64,000 bases of DNA from Dryocola clanedunensis (GCF_025215155.1 NZ_JALHAM010000104.1), one strand, 5' to 3'. Positions 1-8,623 are shown, counted from the stretch's first letter. Notes: a model not told the origin generated them from the sequence alone. Numbers and translations are program-made.

Positions 1-94
1 CCCACCTGACCCCATGCCGAACTCAGAAGTGAAACGCCGTAGCGCCGATGGTAGTGTGGGGTCTCCCCATGCGAGAGTAGGGAACTGCCAGGCT
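1..94 (+). rRNA. rrf: 5S ribosomal RNA, 3' part
   Basis: The window opens inside a 5S rRNA. The sequence from the CCCACCTGACCCC segment to the closing GGAACTGCCAGGC matches the E. coli 5S gene from about nucleotide 26 to its 3' end. The preceding 23S gene lies outside the window. It is followed by tRNA-Asp and tRNA-Trp, the order found distal to rrnC in E. coli, which identifies the operon. The last one or two bases are uncertain. Confidence 0.95.
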
Positions 95-150
95 CCAAAT
101 TCAAAGCAGTAAAAGCCAGAGTGACACTTGGTGGTTGTAAGAAATTCGGT

Positions 151-227
151 GGAGCGGTAGTTCAGTCGGTTAGAATACCTGCCTGTCACGCAGGGGGTCG
201 CGGGTTCGAGTCCCGTCCGTTCCGCCA
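151..227 (+). tRNA. aspT: tRNA-Asp (anticodon GTC)
   Basis: A 77-nt cloverleaf. The acceptor GGAGCGG pairs with CCGTTCC, the anticodon loop CTGTCAC carries GTC, the T arm reads GGGTTCGAGTCCC, and CCA is encoded at the 3' end. It lies 56 nt after the 5S gene and is probably cotranscribed with the rRNA operon as a distal tRNA. Confidence 0.98.
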
Positions 228-282
228 CTTAATAAAAAAATTATGCCTGCTTAATTAGCGGGCTTAATAATAAGCGTTATTT

Positions 283-358
283 AGGGGCGTAGCTCAGTTG
301 GTAGAGCACCGGTCTCCAAAACCGGGTGTCGCGAGTTCGAGTCTCTCCGCCCCTGCCA
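283..358 (+). tRNA. trpT: tRNA-Trp (anticodon CCA)
   Basis: A 76-nt cloverleaf. The acceptor AGGGGCG pairs with CGCCCCT, the anticodon stem-loop CCGGTCTCCAAAACCGG carries CCA, and CCA is encoded at the 3' end. It is the last gene of the rRNA operon and sits directly before a strong terminator. Confidence 0.98.
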
Positions 359-365
359 TATAATG

Positions 366-395
366 ATCCTTTGCTTCGGCAAAGGATTTTTTTTT
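366..395 (+). terminator. Terminator of the rRNA-tRNA operon
   Basis: A perfect 9-bp stem (ATCCTTTGC with GCAAAGGAT) closes a TTCG tetraloop and is followed by a run of eight or more T. This is a textbook intrinsic terminator placed 7 nt after tRNA-Trp. Confidence 0.95.
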
Positions 396-430
396 GCCTG
401 GAATTTGGCGATAATCTCTTCATGAATAAC

Positions 431-449
431 AAAAGCGCATTACTGCGCT
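431..449 (-). terminator. hdfR terminator overlapping its stop codon
   Basis: On the minus strand AGCGCA pairs with TGCGCT across a GTAA loop and is followed by TTTTGTT. The hdfR stop codon TAA (440-442) lies in the loop and stem edge, so the hairpin is built partly from the last codons of the gene. The stem is short, so termination efficiency is uncertain. Confidence 0.6.
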
Positions 450-1264
450 ATGAGTTGTGTCTTAAGTAACTCTTTGATCGTGTTCTGTTTATCACTGTTT
501 TGTAACCAAATGGCATACAGCGGACGTGAGAGGATCTTCGATTCTTCCATCTGATAAACATCCTGCTGCTCTTTTGCCCATTCAACTGGTAAAAATGCAT
601 AGCCATTGAGCGCTTTCAGCATGCTGCTGACAATTTTGGCTGAGCTTGTCGTGAGAGTGGGTATGTCCTCGGGGCTGATCAATCCCGCTTCGTGCTGCTG
701 GAAATCCGGCCCCCATTCCAGTCGTAAATAAGTGAGATCTTCTTTTTTACTTTTTTCAAATGCTGAGAACAAGGCAAGATCGAAATGCCCTACCAGCTGG
801 CTGGCAAATTCATCCATTTTTGGCGCTTCTGTTGTGATCAGCAAATCCAGCTGACGTTCATGCAGCTGTTTTACCAGCGACTGGCGCTGTGCAATTCGTG
901 CTTCAAACTGAAACACGCTATGTTCCTGATAAAGCGAAACTAACCACTCTGAAAGCAGGCATTCCCATAATGAGGCGCTGGCACCGATAGTGAGCTGGTT
1001 ATGCTGGAAGGTATGTGAGACCTCTTTTTTGGCCGCAAGCCAGATGCTCATTAGATTTTCTGCGTAGGGCAGCAGACGTTCACCCGCGGTCGTCAAGCGT
1101 ATGTTATTGCGGTGTCTGGTAAAAAGATTCACACCCAGTTGATTTTCGAGCTGGCGAATACGAAAACTCACGGCGGACTGCGTCAAGTAGAGCGCTTCTG
1201 CAGCACGTCCAAAATGGCGGGTGCGGCTCACTTCCAAAAAGGTTTTCAGTAATTCGGTATCCAC
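440..1264 (-). CDS. hdfR: LysR-family regulator HdfR
   Basis: A 274-residue LysR-type regulator, slightly shorter than the 279 residues I recall for E. coli HdfR. Residues 1-60 hold the winged helix-turn-helix (FLEVSRTRHFGRAAEALYLTQ, then SAVSFRIRQLE), and the rest is a periplasmic-binding-like effector domain. In E. coli HdfR represses the flagellar master operon flhDC and affects other genes; here that role is inferred from homology and position. It is divergent from maoP with a 119-bp gap. Its C-terminal half varies more than the DNA-binding domain. Confidence 0.93.
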   Translation of the reverse strand: MDTELLKTFLEVSRTRHFGRAAEALYLTQSAVSFRIRQLENQLGVNLFTRHRNNIRLTTAGERLLPYAENLMSIWLAAKKEVSHTFQHNQLTIGASASLWECLLSEWLVSLYQEHSVFQFEARIAQRQSLVKQLHERQLDLLITTEAPKMDEFASQLVGHFDLALFSAFEKSKKEDLTYLRLEWGPDFQQHEAGLISPEDIPTLTTSSAKIVSSMLKALNGYAFLPVEWAKEQQDVYQMEESKILSRPLYAIWLQNSDKQNTIKELLKTQLIAQ

Positions 1265-1331
1265 AACGCGCTCCCAAAAATAATTTGTCGTTATGATTTA
1301 AATGTTTTGTTTGACGCTCTGTCAAGCGTAA

Positions 1332-1348
1332 CTAATACTCCGCGCCAT
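1332..1348. promoter_or_regulatory. maoS: Candidate maoS site (Ori macrodomain)
   Basis: The 17-mer CTAATACTCCGCGCCAT lies in the hdfR-maoP intergenic region, 35 bp before maoP. It matches my recollection of the maoS site, which acts with MaoP to organise the Ori macrodomain in E. coli. The match is from memory. It also overlaps a -10-like TAATACT, so it may be part of the maoP promoter. Confidence 0.55.
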
Positions 1349-1383
1349 AAATAGCTCGGCCAAGAGAATTAGGAGCGTGTAGG

Positions 1384-1722
1384 ATGGCGGAAAGCTTTAC
1401 GACGACTAATCGGTTTTTCGACAATAAACATTATCCGCGCGGGTTCGCTCGCCATGGTGATTTCACCATCAAAGAGGCACAGTTACTGGAACGTCATGGT
1501 TATGCGTTCAATGAGCTGGATCTCGGTAAGCGTGAGCCTGGTACAGAAGAAGAAGTGTTATTTGTTGCGGTATGCCGTGGACAGCGTGAGCCGGTTACGG
1601 AAGCAGAGCGTGTGTGGAGTAAATACATGTCACGCATTAAGCGACCTAAGCGCTTTCATACTCTGTCTGGCGGCAAGCCGCAGATGGATACGGTGGAAGA
1701 CTTTACCGACAGCGACGATTAG
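1384..1722 (+). CDS. maoP: Macrodomain Ori organization protein MaoP (YifE)
   Basis: A 112-residue protein of the DUF413 (YifE) family, the same length as in E. coli. It begins MAESFTTTNRFFDNKHYPRGF and ends in an acidic tail (DFTDSDD). The start is supported by a TAGGAGCG ribosome-binding site 8 nt upstream. In E. coli it works with the adjacent maoS site to set long-range DNA contacts in the Ori macrodomain. It is monocistronic, converging on yifB with a shared hairpin. Confidence 0.95.
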   Translation: MAESFTTTNRFFDNKHYPRGFARHGDFTIKEAQLLERHGYAFNELDLGKREPGTEEEVLFVAVCRGQREPVTEAERVWSKYMSRIKRPKRFHTLSGGKPQMDTVEDFTDSDD

Positions 1723-1723
1723 T

Positions 1724-1750
1724 AAAAATGGGGCTCAAGCCCCATTTTTT
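1724..1750. terminator. Bidirectional terminator maoP/yifB
   Basis: AAAAATGGGG, a short centre, then CCCCATTTTTT. The stem has an A tract on the left and a T tract on the right, so it can work in both directions between the convergent maoP and yifB genes. It overlaps the last bases of yifB. Confidence 0.85.
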
Positions 1751-3305
1751 ATCCTACCAGCTGCTGTAAATGAGTAAGCATACGGTCGATTGCCCGATAG
1801 CTTAGCGCCTCCAACAGATGCTCCCGCCTGATTTTTTCAACCCCATGAAGATCCGCGATTGTCCTCGCGACTTTCAGTAATCGCTGCCACGCTCGTATCG
1901 ACAACCCCAACTTAACCAACGTCTCTTCCAGCCATATTGCATCATCTTTATTAAGGGCACAGTGTTTCCGTATTTCATGATTACTCAACATGGCATTGAG
2001 CTTGTTCTGGCGAGAGAGTTGTCGCTGCTGTGTACCAATGACGCGGGTTTTTACGTCAATACTACTTTCACAGTTTTCCCCAGAGTTACTCAGCATGCCT
2101 GAAGGCGGTAGAGGGATCTCAACCGAGAGATCAAAGCGGTCCAGAAATGGCCCAGAAAGCCGGCTCAGGTAGCGTAACGTCTGCTCAGGTGAGCTGCGGT
2201 TGTGACTCCCCTGATAGTGACCCGTAGGGCTGGGATTCATTGCCGCGAGTAGTTGAAAGCGTGCGGGATAGCTGATTTTTGCGCGGGTCCGTGAGATATG
2301 AATTACACCTGACTCAATCGGTTCTCGTAATGCGTCCAGCACGCGTCTTTCAAACTCAGGTAGCTCATCAAGGAACAGGACACCGTTATGGGCGAGTGAA
2401 ATTTCACCGGGTCCTGGTATTGCTCCACCGCCAACCATCGCCGCTAACGAGGCACTGTGATGCGGGGCTCTGAAAGGGCGCTGACGCCACTTTTTTTGTA
2501 GGTCATGAGGATTCACCAGACTAAGTATCGCAGCACTTTCTAGCGCCTCTCCATCACTAAGAGGGGGCATGATAGTTGTCAGGCGGCTGGCAAGCATGGT
2601 TTTACCTGTTCCCGGAGGCCCGATAAGTAATAAGTTGTGCCCTCCCGCCGCGGTAATTTCTAATGCTCGCTTACCCTGCGGCTGACCATATATTTCATTC
2701 AAATCCTTTTCGTCATCCGCCTGCCATAATTGCTGTGGTTCAGGGCTGTGAAGCTCCCCTCTGTTCTCCAGGAATGCACAAACTTGCGTCAGATGATTTG
2801 CAATAAGGCAGCCAGGCTGTTTGATTAAGCCGAGCTCACTGGCATTTTCTTCTGCGGCAATGATATTTCTCCCTGCTTTTAAAGCTTCCATAGCAGCAGA
2901 AATAGCACCCGGAACGCCTCGTAAAGCGCCTGTAAGCGCTAATTCTCCGACGAACTCATACTGACCTAATTTGTCCATGGAAAGCTGCTCAGAGGCTGCG
3001 AGCAGCGCAAGAGCAATCGGCAGGTCGTATCTGCCACCTTCTTTAGGAAGGTCAGCAGGGGCAAGATTGATGGTTATTTTTCTTGCCGGGAATGTATAAC
3101 CGCTGTTGATAAGGGCGCTGCGGACTCGATCCCGGGCTTCTCTGACGGTCGTTTCCGGTAAGCCAACCAGCGTTAATCCCGGCAAACCCTGGCTCAGATG
3201 AACTTCAACAGTGACGAGAGGTGCTGCGATACCCAGCGCGGCTCTCGTGTTGAACTGCCAGTGACATACTCCCTCCTTAGACGATGCCTTACCTTGCCGG
3301 TTCAT
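1749..3305 (-). CDS. yifB: YifB/ComM-family Mg-chelatase-like AAA+ ATPase, apparent 5' frameshift
   Basis: The 518-residue frame matches YifB (506 in E. coli as I recall). It has an N-terminal ChlI/Lon-protease-like domain, Walker A GPPGTGKT at 229-236, Walker B VLFLDELPEF, and a C-terminal Mg-chelatase domain. The family relates to ComM, a helicase for branch migration in natural transformation; its role in enterics is unclear. The first 18 residues do not look like YifB. A strong ribosome-binding site (AAGGAGG) precedes an ATG at 3267 in another frame that reads MSLAV, the expected N-terminus, but hits a stop after about 20 codons. The reading frame appears to shift near 3252. Either a 2-nt deletion, an assembly error, or real use of the weak ATG at 3305 would explain this. 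Confidence 0.85.
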   Translation of the reverse strand: MNRQGKASSKEGVCHWQFNTRAALGIAAPLVTVEVHLSQGLPGLTLVGLPETTVREARDRVRSALINSGYTFPARKITINLAPADLPKEGGRYDLPIALALLAASEQLSMDKLGQYEFVGELALTGALRGVPGAISAAMEALKAGRNIIAAEENASELGLIKQPGCLIANHLTQVCAFLENRGELHSPEPQQLWQADDEKDLNEIYGQPQGKRALEITAAGGHNLLLIGPPGTGKTMLASRLTTIMPPLSDGEALESAAILSLVNPHDLQKKWRQRPFRAPHHSASLAAMVGGGAIPGPGEISLAHNGVLFLDELPEFERRVLDALREPIESGVIHISRTRAKISYPARFQLLAAMNPSPTGHYQGSHNRSSPEQTLRYLSRLSGPFLDRFDLSVEIPLPPSGMLSNSGENCESSIDVKTRVIGTQQRQLSRQNKLNAMLSNHEIRKHCALNKDDAIWLEETLVKLGLSIRAWQRLLKVARTIADLHGVEKIRREHLLEALSYRAIDRMLTHLQQLVG

Positions 3306-3620
3306 TTGTCCATTTCCAATGAGGGAAAAGCGATCTCTGAAAGCTGCTCCCAGAGTTTTCGTTCTGTTTTCAAAGTTGCTTAACTTTTTTGGATGCGGCG
3401 CTCAGAAGCATAATTTTTCATTAGTACGCGAAGTAAAATCCTCCAAAATGGCGAAAAATGAATTTTTTTCATTATCTTCTTAAACTATGAAAAATAATGA
3501 TTTTCCGTTTATTCCTTTTTGAAAGTGTCGACGGCGTCATAAAAAAATCTTGTGCTTTTCGTTGTCTCTGTGATAACTCTGTAGGCATTACTTCGAACTA
3601 GATGTCAGAACATACAGAAT
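3306..3620 (+). promoter_or_regulatory. yifB-ilvL intergenic region with ilv promoter
   Basis: A 315-bp AT-rich region with no gene. It has several A/T tracts around 3445-3500 and the ilvGMEDA promoter must lie in its 3' part; a TTGTCT at 3562 could be the -35 element but no clear -10 pairs with it. In E. coli an IHF-binding activating region lies upstream of this promoter. The A/T-rich character fits that, but I cannot define the site. Confidence 0.5.
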
Positions 3621-3719
3621 ATGAAAGCCCTTCTACGAGTGATTAGCCTGGTCGTGATTAGCGTGGTGGTGATTATTATCCCATCGTGCGGGGCTGCACT
3701 TGGAGAAAGAAAGGCTTAA
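3621..3719 (+). CDS. ilvL: ilvGMEDA operon leader peptide
   Basis: A 32-codon leader ORF. The peptide starts MKALLRVISLVVISVVVIII and is packed with Val, Ile and Leu codons. These are the sensor codons for attenuation by branched-chain aminoacyl-tRNA supply. It matches E. coli IlvL closely. It is followed at once by the attenuator hairpin and then by ilvG. The product has no known function beyond ribosome positioning. Confidence 0.95.
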   Translation: MKALLRVISLVVISVVVIIIPSCGAALGERKA

Positions 3720-3741
3720 AAATCAAGCCTGAATCGAAAAG

Positions 3742-3773
3742 AACCCCCGCACCGAAAGGTCCGGGGGTTTTTT
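3742..3773 (+). terminator. ilv attenuator
   Basis: AACCCCCG and ACC pair with GGT and CGGGGGTT around a GAAA loop, followed by a run of T. This is the intrinsic terminator of the ilv attenuator, 22 nt after the ilvL stop. Stalling at Ile/Val/Leu codons in ilvL would favour an antiterminator instead. Confidence 0.92.
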
Positions 3774-3858
3774 GTTGGGCGTATAATTCCAGATGAGAAC
3801 AGATGAAGTGTTTCAGCATAATATGCTGTTTATGCGGAAGTGAGGCGGGGAAGAAACT

Positions 3859-5505
3859 ATGAATGGTGCACAGTGGGTAGTACATGCTTTGCGAGCGCAG
3901 GGTGTTGAGACAGTTTTCGGTTATCCTGGCGGCGCGATTATGCCTGTCTACGATGCGCTGTACGATGGAGGAGTTGAACACTTGCTCTGTCGTCATGAGC
4001 AAGGTGCGGCAATGGCGGCCATTGGGTATGCACGTTCTACTGGAAAAACAGGGGTTTGTATCGCAACTTCTGGCCCTGGAGCAACGAACCTGATAACGGG
4101 TCTTGCCGATGCGCTGCTAGATTCCGTTCCTGTTGTTGCTATCACCGGTCAGGTGGCCGCTCCCCTTATCGGTACTGATGCCTTTCAGGAGGTAGATGTC
4201 TTAGGTCTATCCCTGGCCTGCACCAAACACAGCTTCCTCGTCGAATCTCTGGAAGAGTTGCCTCGCGTGCTTGCCGAAGCCTTCGACATTGCAAATTCAG
4301 GTCGTCCAGGCCCCGTTCTTGTCGATATCCCTAAAGACATTCAGTTAGCGCAAGGCGAGCTGGAACCCTGGTTATCCACCATTGAGGATGAATTTACCCT
4401 GCCGTATAAGGAACTGGCGCAGGCCCGCGAATTATTAGCTAATGCCCGTAAGCCGATGCTGTACGTGGGAGGTGGGGTTGGTATGGCTCAGGCGGTGCCT
4501 GCGCTGCGCGAATTTATCGCCGTGACAAATATGCCTTCAACTGTGACGTTGAAAGGCTTAGGTGCTGTACCGGCTGAAGATCCTTTTTATACCGGTATGT
4601 TAGGGATGCACGGGACAAAATCGGCCAACTTAGCCGTACAGGAATGCGATTTACTGATTGCGGTTGGTGCTCGGTTTGATGACCGCGTGACGGGCAAACT
4701 GAATACCTTTGCGCCACATGCCAAAGTCATCCATATGGATATCGATCCTGCTGAACTTGATAAATTACGTCAGGCACACGTTGGCCTGCAGGGTGACTTA
4801 ACTCAGTTATTGCAGGCGTTGCAGCAGCCGCTGGATATCAGTGGATGGCAGCAGGAAGTTGTGGCATTACGGGAAGCTAACCCATGGCGTTACGATCATC
4901 CAGGCGAAGCCATTTTTGCTCCACTGTTGCTCAAGCAGATCTCGGATCGTAAACCGCAGGATTGCGTGGTCACGACGGATGTCGGTCAGCACCAGATGTG
5001 GACCGCTCAGCATATGACTTTCACCCGTCCGGAAAACTTCATCACCTCCAGCGGCCTCGGAACGATGGGCTTTGGTTTACCCGCCGCCGTTGGTGCACAG
5101 GTTGCGCGACCGAACGATACGGTTATCTGTATCTCCGGTGACGGCTCCTTCATGATGAATGTTCAGGAGCTGGGCACCGTTAAACGAAAACAGCTGCCGC
5201 TGAAAATCGTTTTGCTGGATAACCAGCGGTTGGGAATGGTTCGTCAGTGGCAGCAGATGTTTTTCTCAGAACGTTACAGTGAAACCAACCTCTCCGATAA
5301 TCCCGATTTCCTCATGCTGGCCCGTGCCTTTGGTATCCCAGGCCAGCACATCACCCGTAAAGACCAGGTAGAAGGTGCCATCGACGCTCTGCTGAACAGC
5401 GACGGTCCGTATATGCTGCATGTTTCAATCGATGAGTACGAAAACGTCTGGCCGCTGGTACCGCCTGGTGCCAGTAATTCACAAATGCTGGAGAAATTAT
5501 CATGA
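3859..5505 (+). CDS. ilvG: Acetolactate synthase II large subunit (intact)
   Basis: A 548-residue ThDP- and FAD-dependent acetohydroxyacid synthase catalytic subunit. It makes acetolactate and acetohydroxybutyrate, the first shared step to valine, leucine and isoleucine. The N-terminal ThDP domain has the catalytic Glu in RHEQGAAMAA, and the C-terminal domain has the ThDP/Mg motif GDGSFMMNVQEL. The frame is uninterrupted, unlike E. coli K-12, where ilvG carries a frameshift. Isozyme II is resistant to valine inhibition, so this strain should be valine-resistant through ilvG. A GGGGAAG ribosome-binding site precedes the ATG; the stop overlaps ilvM (ATGA). Confidence 0.98.
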   Translation: MNGAQWVVHALRAQGVETVFGYPGGAIMPVYDALYDGGVEHLLCRHEQGAAMAAIGYARSTGKTGVCIATSGPGATNLITGLADALLDSVPVVAITGQVAAPLIGTDAFQEVDVLGLSLACTKHSFLVESLEELPRVLAEAFDIANSGRPGPVLVDIPKDIQLAQGELEPWLSTIEDEFTLPYKELAQARELLANARKPMLYVGGGVGMAQAVPALREFIAVTNMPSTVTLKGLGAVPAEDPFYTGMLGMHGTKSANLAVQECDLLIAVGARFDDRVTGKLNTFAPHAKVIHMDIDPAELDKLRQAHVGLQGDLTQLLQALQQPLDISGWQQEVVALREANPWRYDHPGEAIFAPLLLKQISDRKPQDCVVTTDVGQHQMWTAQHMTFTRPENFITSSGLGTMGFGLPAAVGAQVARPNDTVICISGDGSFMMNVQELGTVKRKQLPLKIVLLDNQRLGMVRQWQQMFFSERYSETNLSDNPDFLMLARAFGIPGQHITRKDQVEGAIDALLNSDGPYMLHVSIDEYENVWPLVPPGASNSQMLEKLS

Positions 5506-5759
5506 TGCAACATCAGCTCGCCGTGCAGGCTCGTTTTCGTCCTGAAACCCTGGAGCGTGTTTTACGCGTGGTGCGCCACCGTGGTTTTCAACTTTGTTCT
5601 ATGAACGTGGCTACCGTGGGCAGTACCGACAACATTAATATTGAATTGACCGTTGCAAGCCTCCGCCCGGTCGAATTACTGTTTAGTCAATTAAGTAAGC
5701 TGGTCGACGTCGCCTGTGTAGAAATCCAGCAACCAACAACACAACAAATCCGCGCCTGA
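5502..5759 (+). CDS. ilvM: Acetolactate synthase II small subunit
   Basis: An 85-residue ACT-domain regulatory subunit (87 in E. coli) that stabilises IlvG. The start is MMQHQLAVQARFRPETLERV, followed by the ACT-type segment with VRHRGFQLCSMN. It overlaps the ilvG stop by 4 bp, indicating coupled translation and equal stoichiometry. The C-terminus QQIRA is conserved. Confidence 0.97.
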   Translation: MMQHQLAVQARFRPETLERVLRVVRHRGFQLCSMNVATVGSTDNINIELTVASLRPVELLFSQLSKLVDVACVEIQQPTTQQIRA

Positions 5760-5775
5760 GCGCAAAGGAAGCAAC

Positions 5776-6708
5776 ATGACAACGAAGAAAGCTGATTACA
5801 TCTGGTTCAATGGTGAAATGACCCCGTGGGGCGAGGCAAAAGTCCACGTGATGTCCCACGCGTTGCATTACGGTACGTCGGTGTTTGAAGGTATCCGTTG
5901 CTACGACTCTCACCTTGGCCCAGTGGTGTTTCGCCATCGCGAACACATGCAGCGTCTGCGTGACTCCGCCAAAATCTATCGTTTCCCGGTTTCACAAAGT
6001 GTTGATGACCTGATGGAAGCCTGCCGTGCAGTGATCCGTAAAAACAACCTGACCAGCGCGTACATCCGTCCTCTGGTCTTTGTTGGTGATGTTGGCATGG
6101 GTGTTAACCCGCCCGACGGTTATACCACTGATGTGATCATCGCAGCCTTCCCATGGGGAGCTTATCTCGGCGCAGAAGCGCTGGATCAAGGGATCGACGC
6201 AATGGTTTCCTCCTGGAACCGCGCAGCGCCAAATACTATTCCAACCGCGGCGAAAGCCGGTGGTAACTATCTCTCTTCTTTACTGGTTGGCAGTGAAGCT
6301 CGCCGTCATGGCTATCAGGAAGGGATCGCGCTGGACGTTCAGGGTTTCCTGTCAGAAGGTGCTGGTGAAAACCTCTTCGAAGTGAAAGATGGCGTTCTGT
6401 TTACTCCACCGTTTACCTCTTCCGCGCTGCCAGGCATTACACGTGATGCCATCATTAAGCTGGCGAAAGATCTGGGGATCGAAGTACGCGAGCAGGTGCT
6501 TTCCCGTGAATCGCTCTATCTGTCGGATGAAGTCTTTATGTCCGGTACCGCGGCGGAAATTACGCCGGTACGTAGTGTTGACGGTATTCAGGTTGGGGAA
6601 GGCCGCTGTGGCCCGGTGACCAAACGTATTCAACAGGCGTTCTTCGGCCTGTTCACGGGTGAAACCGAAGACAAGTGGGGCTGGTTAGATCCAGTAAATC
6701 CTCAGTAA
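5776..6708 (+). CDS. ilvE: Branched-chain amino acid aminotransferase
   Basis: A 310-residue class IV PLP aminotransferase (309 in E. coli). It interconverts the branched-chain keto acids and Ile, Leu and Val using glutamate, and can also act on phenylalanine. The PLP lysine is in PTAAKAGGNYLSSL near residue 160. The start lies 16 bp after ilvM with an AAGGAAG ribosome-binding site. Third gene of the ilvGMEDA operon. Confidence 0.98.
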   Translation: MTTKKADYIWFNGEMTPWGEAKVHVMSHALHYGTSVFEGIRCYDSHLGPVVFRHREHMQRLRDSAKIYRFPVSQSVDDLMEACRAVIRKNNLTSAYIRPLVFVGDVGMGVNPPDGYTTDVIIAAFPWGAYLGAEALDQGIDAMVSSWNRAAPNTIPTAAKAGGNYLSSLLVGSEARRHGYQEGIALDVQGFLSEGAGENLFEVKDGVLFTPPFTSSALPGITRDAIIKLAKDLGIEVREQVLSRESLYLSDEVFMSGTAAEITPVRSVDGIQVGEGRCGPVTKRIQQAFFGLFTGETEDKWGWLDPVNPQ

Positions 6709-6770
6709 AAATAATAATCAGGCGGGTGGCTACTGGCCGTCCGCACCCTGACAGACTGGAGTAAATCAGC

Positions 6771-8621
6771 ATGCCTAAGTACCGTTCAGCTACCACCACC
6801 CACGGCCGTAATATGGCGGGTGCCCGCGCACTGTGGCGCGCAACCGGGATGACCGATGACGATTTCGGCAAGCCAATTATTGCGGTAGTGAACTCCTTTA
6901 CTCAGTTCGTACCGGGCCACGTTCACCTGCGCGATCTGGGTAAACTGGTCGCCGAACAAATCGAAGCCTCCGGCGGCGTGGCGAAAGAGTTCAATACTAT
7001 TGCCGTGGATGACGGCATCGCGATGGGCCACGGGGGGATGCTCTACTCTCTGCCATCCCGCGAGCTGATTGCCGATTCCGTGGAGTACATGGTTAATGCA
7101 CACTGCGCAGATGCGATGGTTTGTATCTCCAACTGCGACAAAATCACCCCGGGGATGTTAATGGCGTCACTTCGCCTGAACATTCCGGTCATCTTCGTTT
7201 CCGGCGGCCCGATGGAAGCCGGGAAAACCAAACTGTCTGACCAAATCATCAAACTCGACCTGGTTGATGCGATGATTCAGGGCGCTGACCCGAAAGTGAG
7301 CGACGAGCAAAGCGAGCAGGTCGAACGTTCCGCTTGCCCAACCTGTGGCTCCTGTTCCGGTATGTTTACCGCGAACTCGATGAACTGCCTGACTGAAGCT
7401 CTGGGCCTGTCTCAGCCGGGTAACGGTTCTCTGCTGGCCACGCACTCCGATCGTAAAGAGTTATTCCTGAATGCAGGTAAACGCATCGTCGCTCTGACCA
7501 AACGTTATTACGAGCAGGATGATGACAGCGCATTGCCACGTAGCATCGCCAGCAAAGAAGCGTTTGAGAACGCTATGACGCTGGATGTCGCGATGGGCGG
7601 CTCAACGAATACAGTTCTGCACTTACTGGCGGCAGCTCAGGAAGCCGAACTCGATTTCACCATGACAGATATCGACCAGCTTTCTCGCAAAGTGCCTCAG
7701 CTGTGTAAAGTCGCGCCGAGCACCCAGAAATACCATATGGAAGACGTTCACCGTGCGGGTGGCGTAATCGGTATTTTGGGCGAACTGGATCGCGGTGGCT
7801 TACTGCATCGCAATGTGAAAAACATTCTTGGTCTTACCCTGACGCAAACGCTGGAACAGTACGATGTCATGCTGACCAAAGACGAAAGCGTGAAAAGCAT
7901 GTTCTCCGCTGGTCCGGCAGGCATTCGTACCACAAAAGCTTTCTCGCAGTCCTGCCGTTGGGATTCTCTGGATGTTGACCGCCAAAACGGTTGTATCCGT
8001 TCCAAAGAAAATGCCTATAGCCAGGAAGGTGGACTGGCGGTGCTTTACGGCAACTTTGCTGAAAATGGCTGCATTGTGAAAACAGCGGGTGTGGATGACG
8101 AAAGCCTGGTATTCCGTGGCCCTGCAAAAGTCTACGAAAGCCAGGATGATGCGGTTGAGGCAATACTGGGTGGCAAAATCGTCGCGGGCGACGTGGTCGT
8201 TATCCGCTACGAAGGGCCAAAAGGCGGGCCGGGCATGCAGGAAATGCTCTACCCAACGACCTTCCTGAAATCTATGGGGCTGGGCAAGGCCTGTGCGCTG
8301 GTCACCGACGGTCGTTTCTCCGGCGGTACATCCGGGCTGTCCATCGGTCACGTTTCGCCTGAAGCCGCAAGCGGCGGCAATATTGCGCTGATTGAAGATG
8401 GCGACATGATTGCGATTGATATCCCGAACCGTGGGATCCAACTGCAATTGAGCGATCAGGAAATGGCTGCTCGCCGTGAGGCTCAGGAAGCGCGTGGTGA
8501 CCAGGCGTGGACTCCTCGCAATCGTGAACGCCAGGTTTCCTTCGCTCTGCGCGCTTACGCCATGCTTGCCACCAGCGCCGATAAAGGCGCGGTGCGCGAT
8601 AAAAGTAAGCTTGGAGGCTAA
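6771..8621 (+). CDS. ilvD: Dihydroxy-acid dehydratase
   Basis: A 616-residue iron-sulfur enzyme that dehydrates dihydroxy-isovalerate and dihydroxy-methylvalerate to the keto acid precursors of Val/Leu and Ile. Cluster cysteines are seen in SNCDKITPG and CPTCGSCSGMF, and the conserved FSGGTSGLSIGH lies near the C-terminus. Length equals that of E. coli. The 62-bp gap after ilvE contains a weak GC-rich inverted repeat. The gene ends 2 bp before ilvA. Confidence 0.98.
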   Translation: MPKYRSATTTHGRNMAGARALWRATGMTDDDFGKPIIAVVNSFTQFVPGHVHLRDLGKLVAEQIEASGGVAKEFNTIAVDDGIAMGHGGMLYSLPSRELIADSVEYMVNAHCADAMVCISNCDKITPGMLMASLRLNIPVIFVSGGPMEAGKTKLSDQIIKLDLVDAMIQGADPKVSDEQSEQVERSACPTCGSCSGMFTANSMNCLTEALGLSQPGNGSLLATHSDRKELFLNAGKRIVALTKRYYEQDDDSALPRSIASKEAFENAMTLDVAMGGSTNTVLHLLAAAQEAELDFTMTDIDQLSRKVPQLCKVAPSTQKYHMEDVHRAGGVIGILGELDRGGLLHRNVKNILGLTLTQTLEQYDVMLTKDESVKSMFSAGPAGIRTTKAFSQSCRWDSLDVDRQNGCIRSKENAYSQEGGLAVLYGNFAENGCIVKTAGVDDESLVFRGPAKVYESQDDAVEAILGGKIVAGDVVVIRYEGPKGGPGMQEMLYPTTFLKSMGLGKACALVTDGRFSGGTSGLSIGHVSPEAASGGNIALIEDGDMIAIDIPNRGIQLQLSDQEMAARREAQEARGDQAWTPRNRERQVSFALRAYAMLATSADKGAVRDKSKLGG

Positions 8622-8623
8622 CC

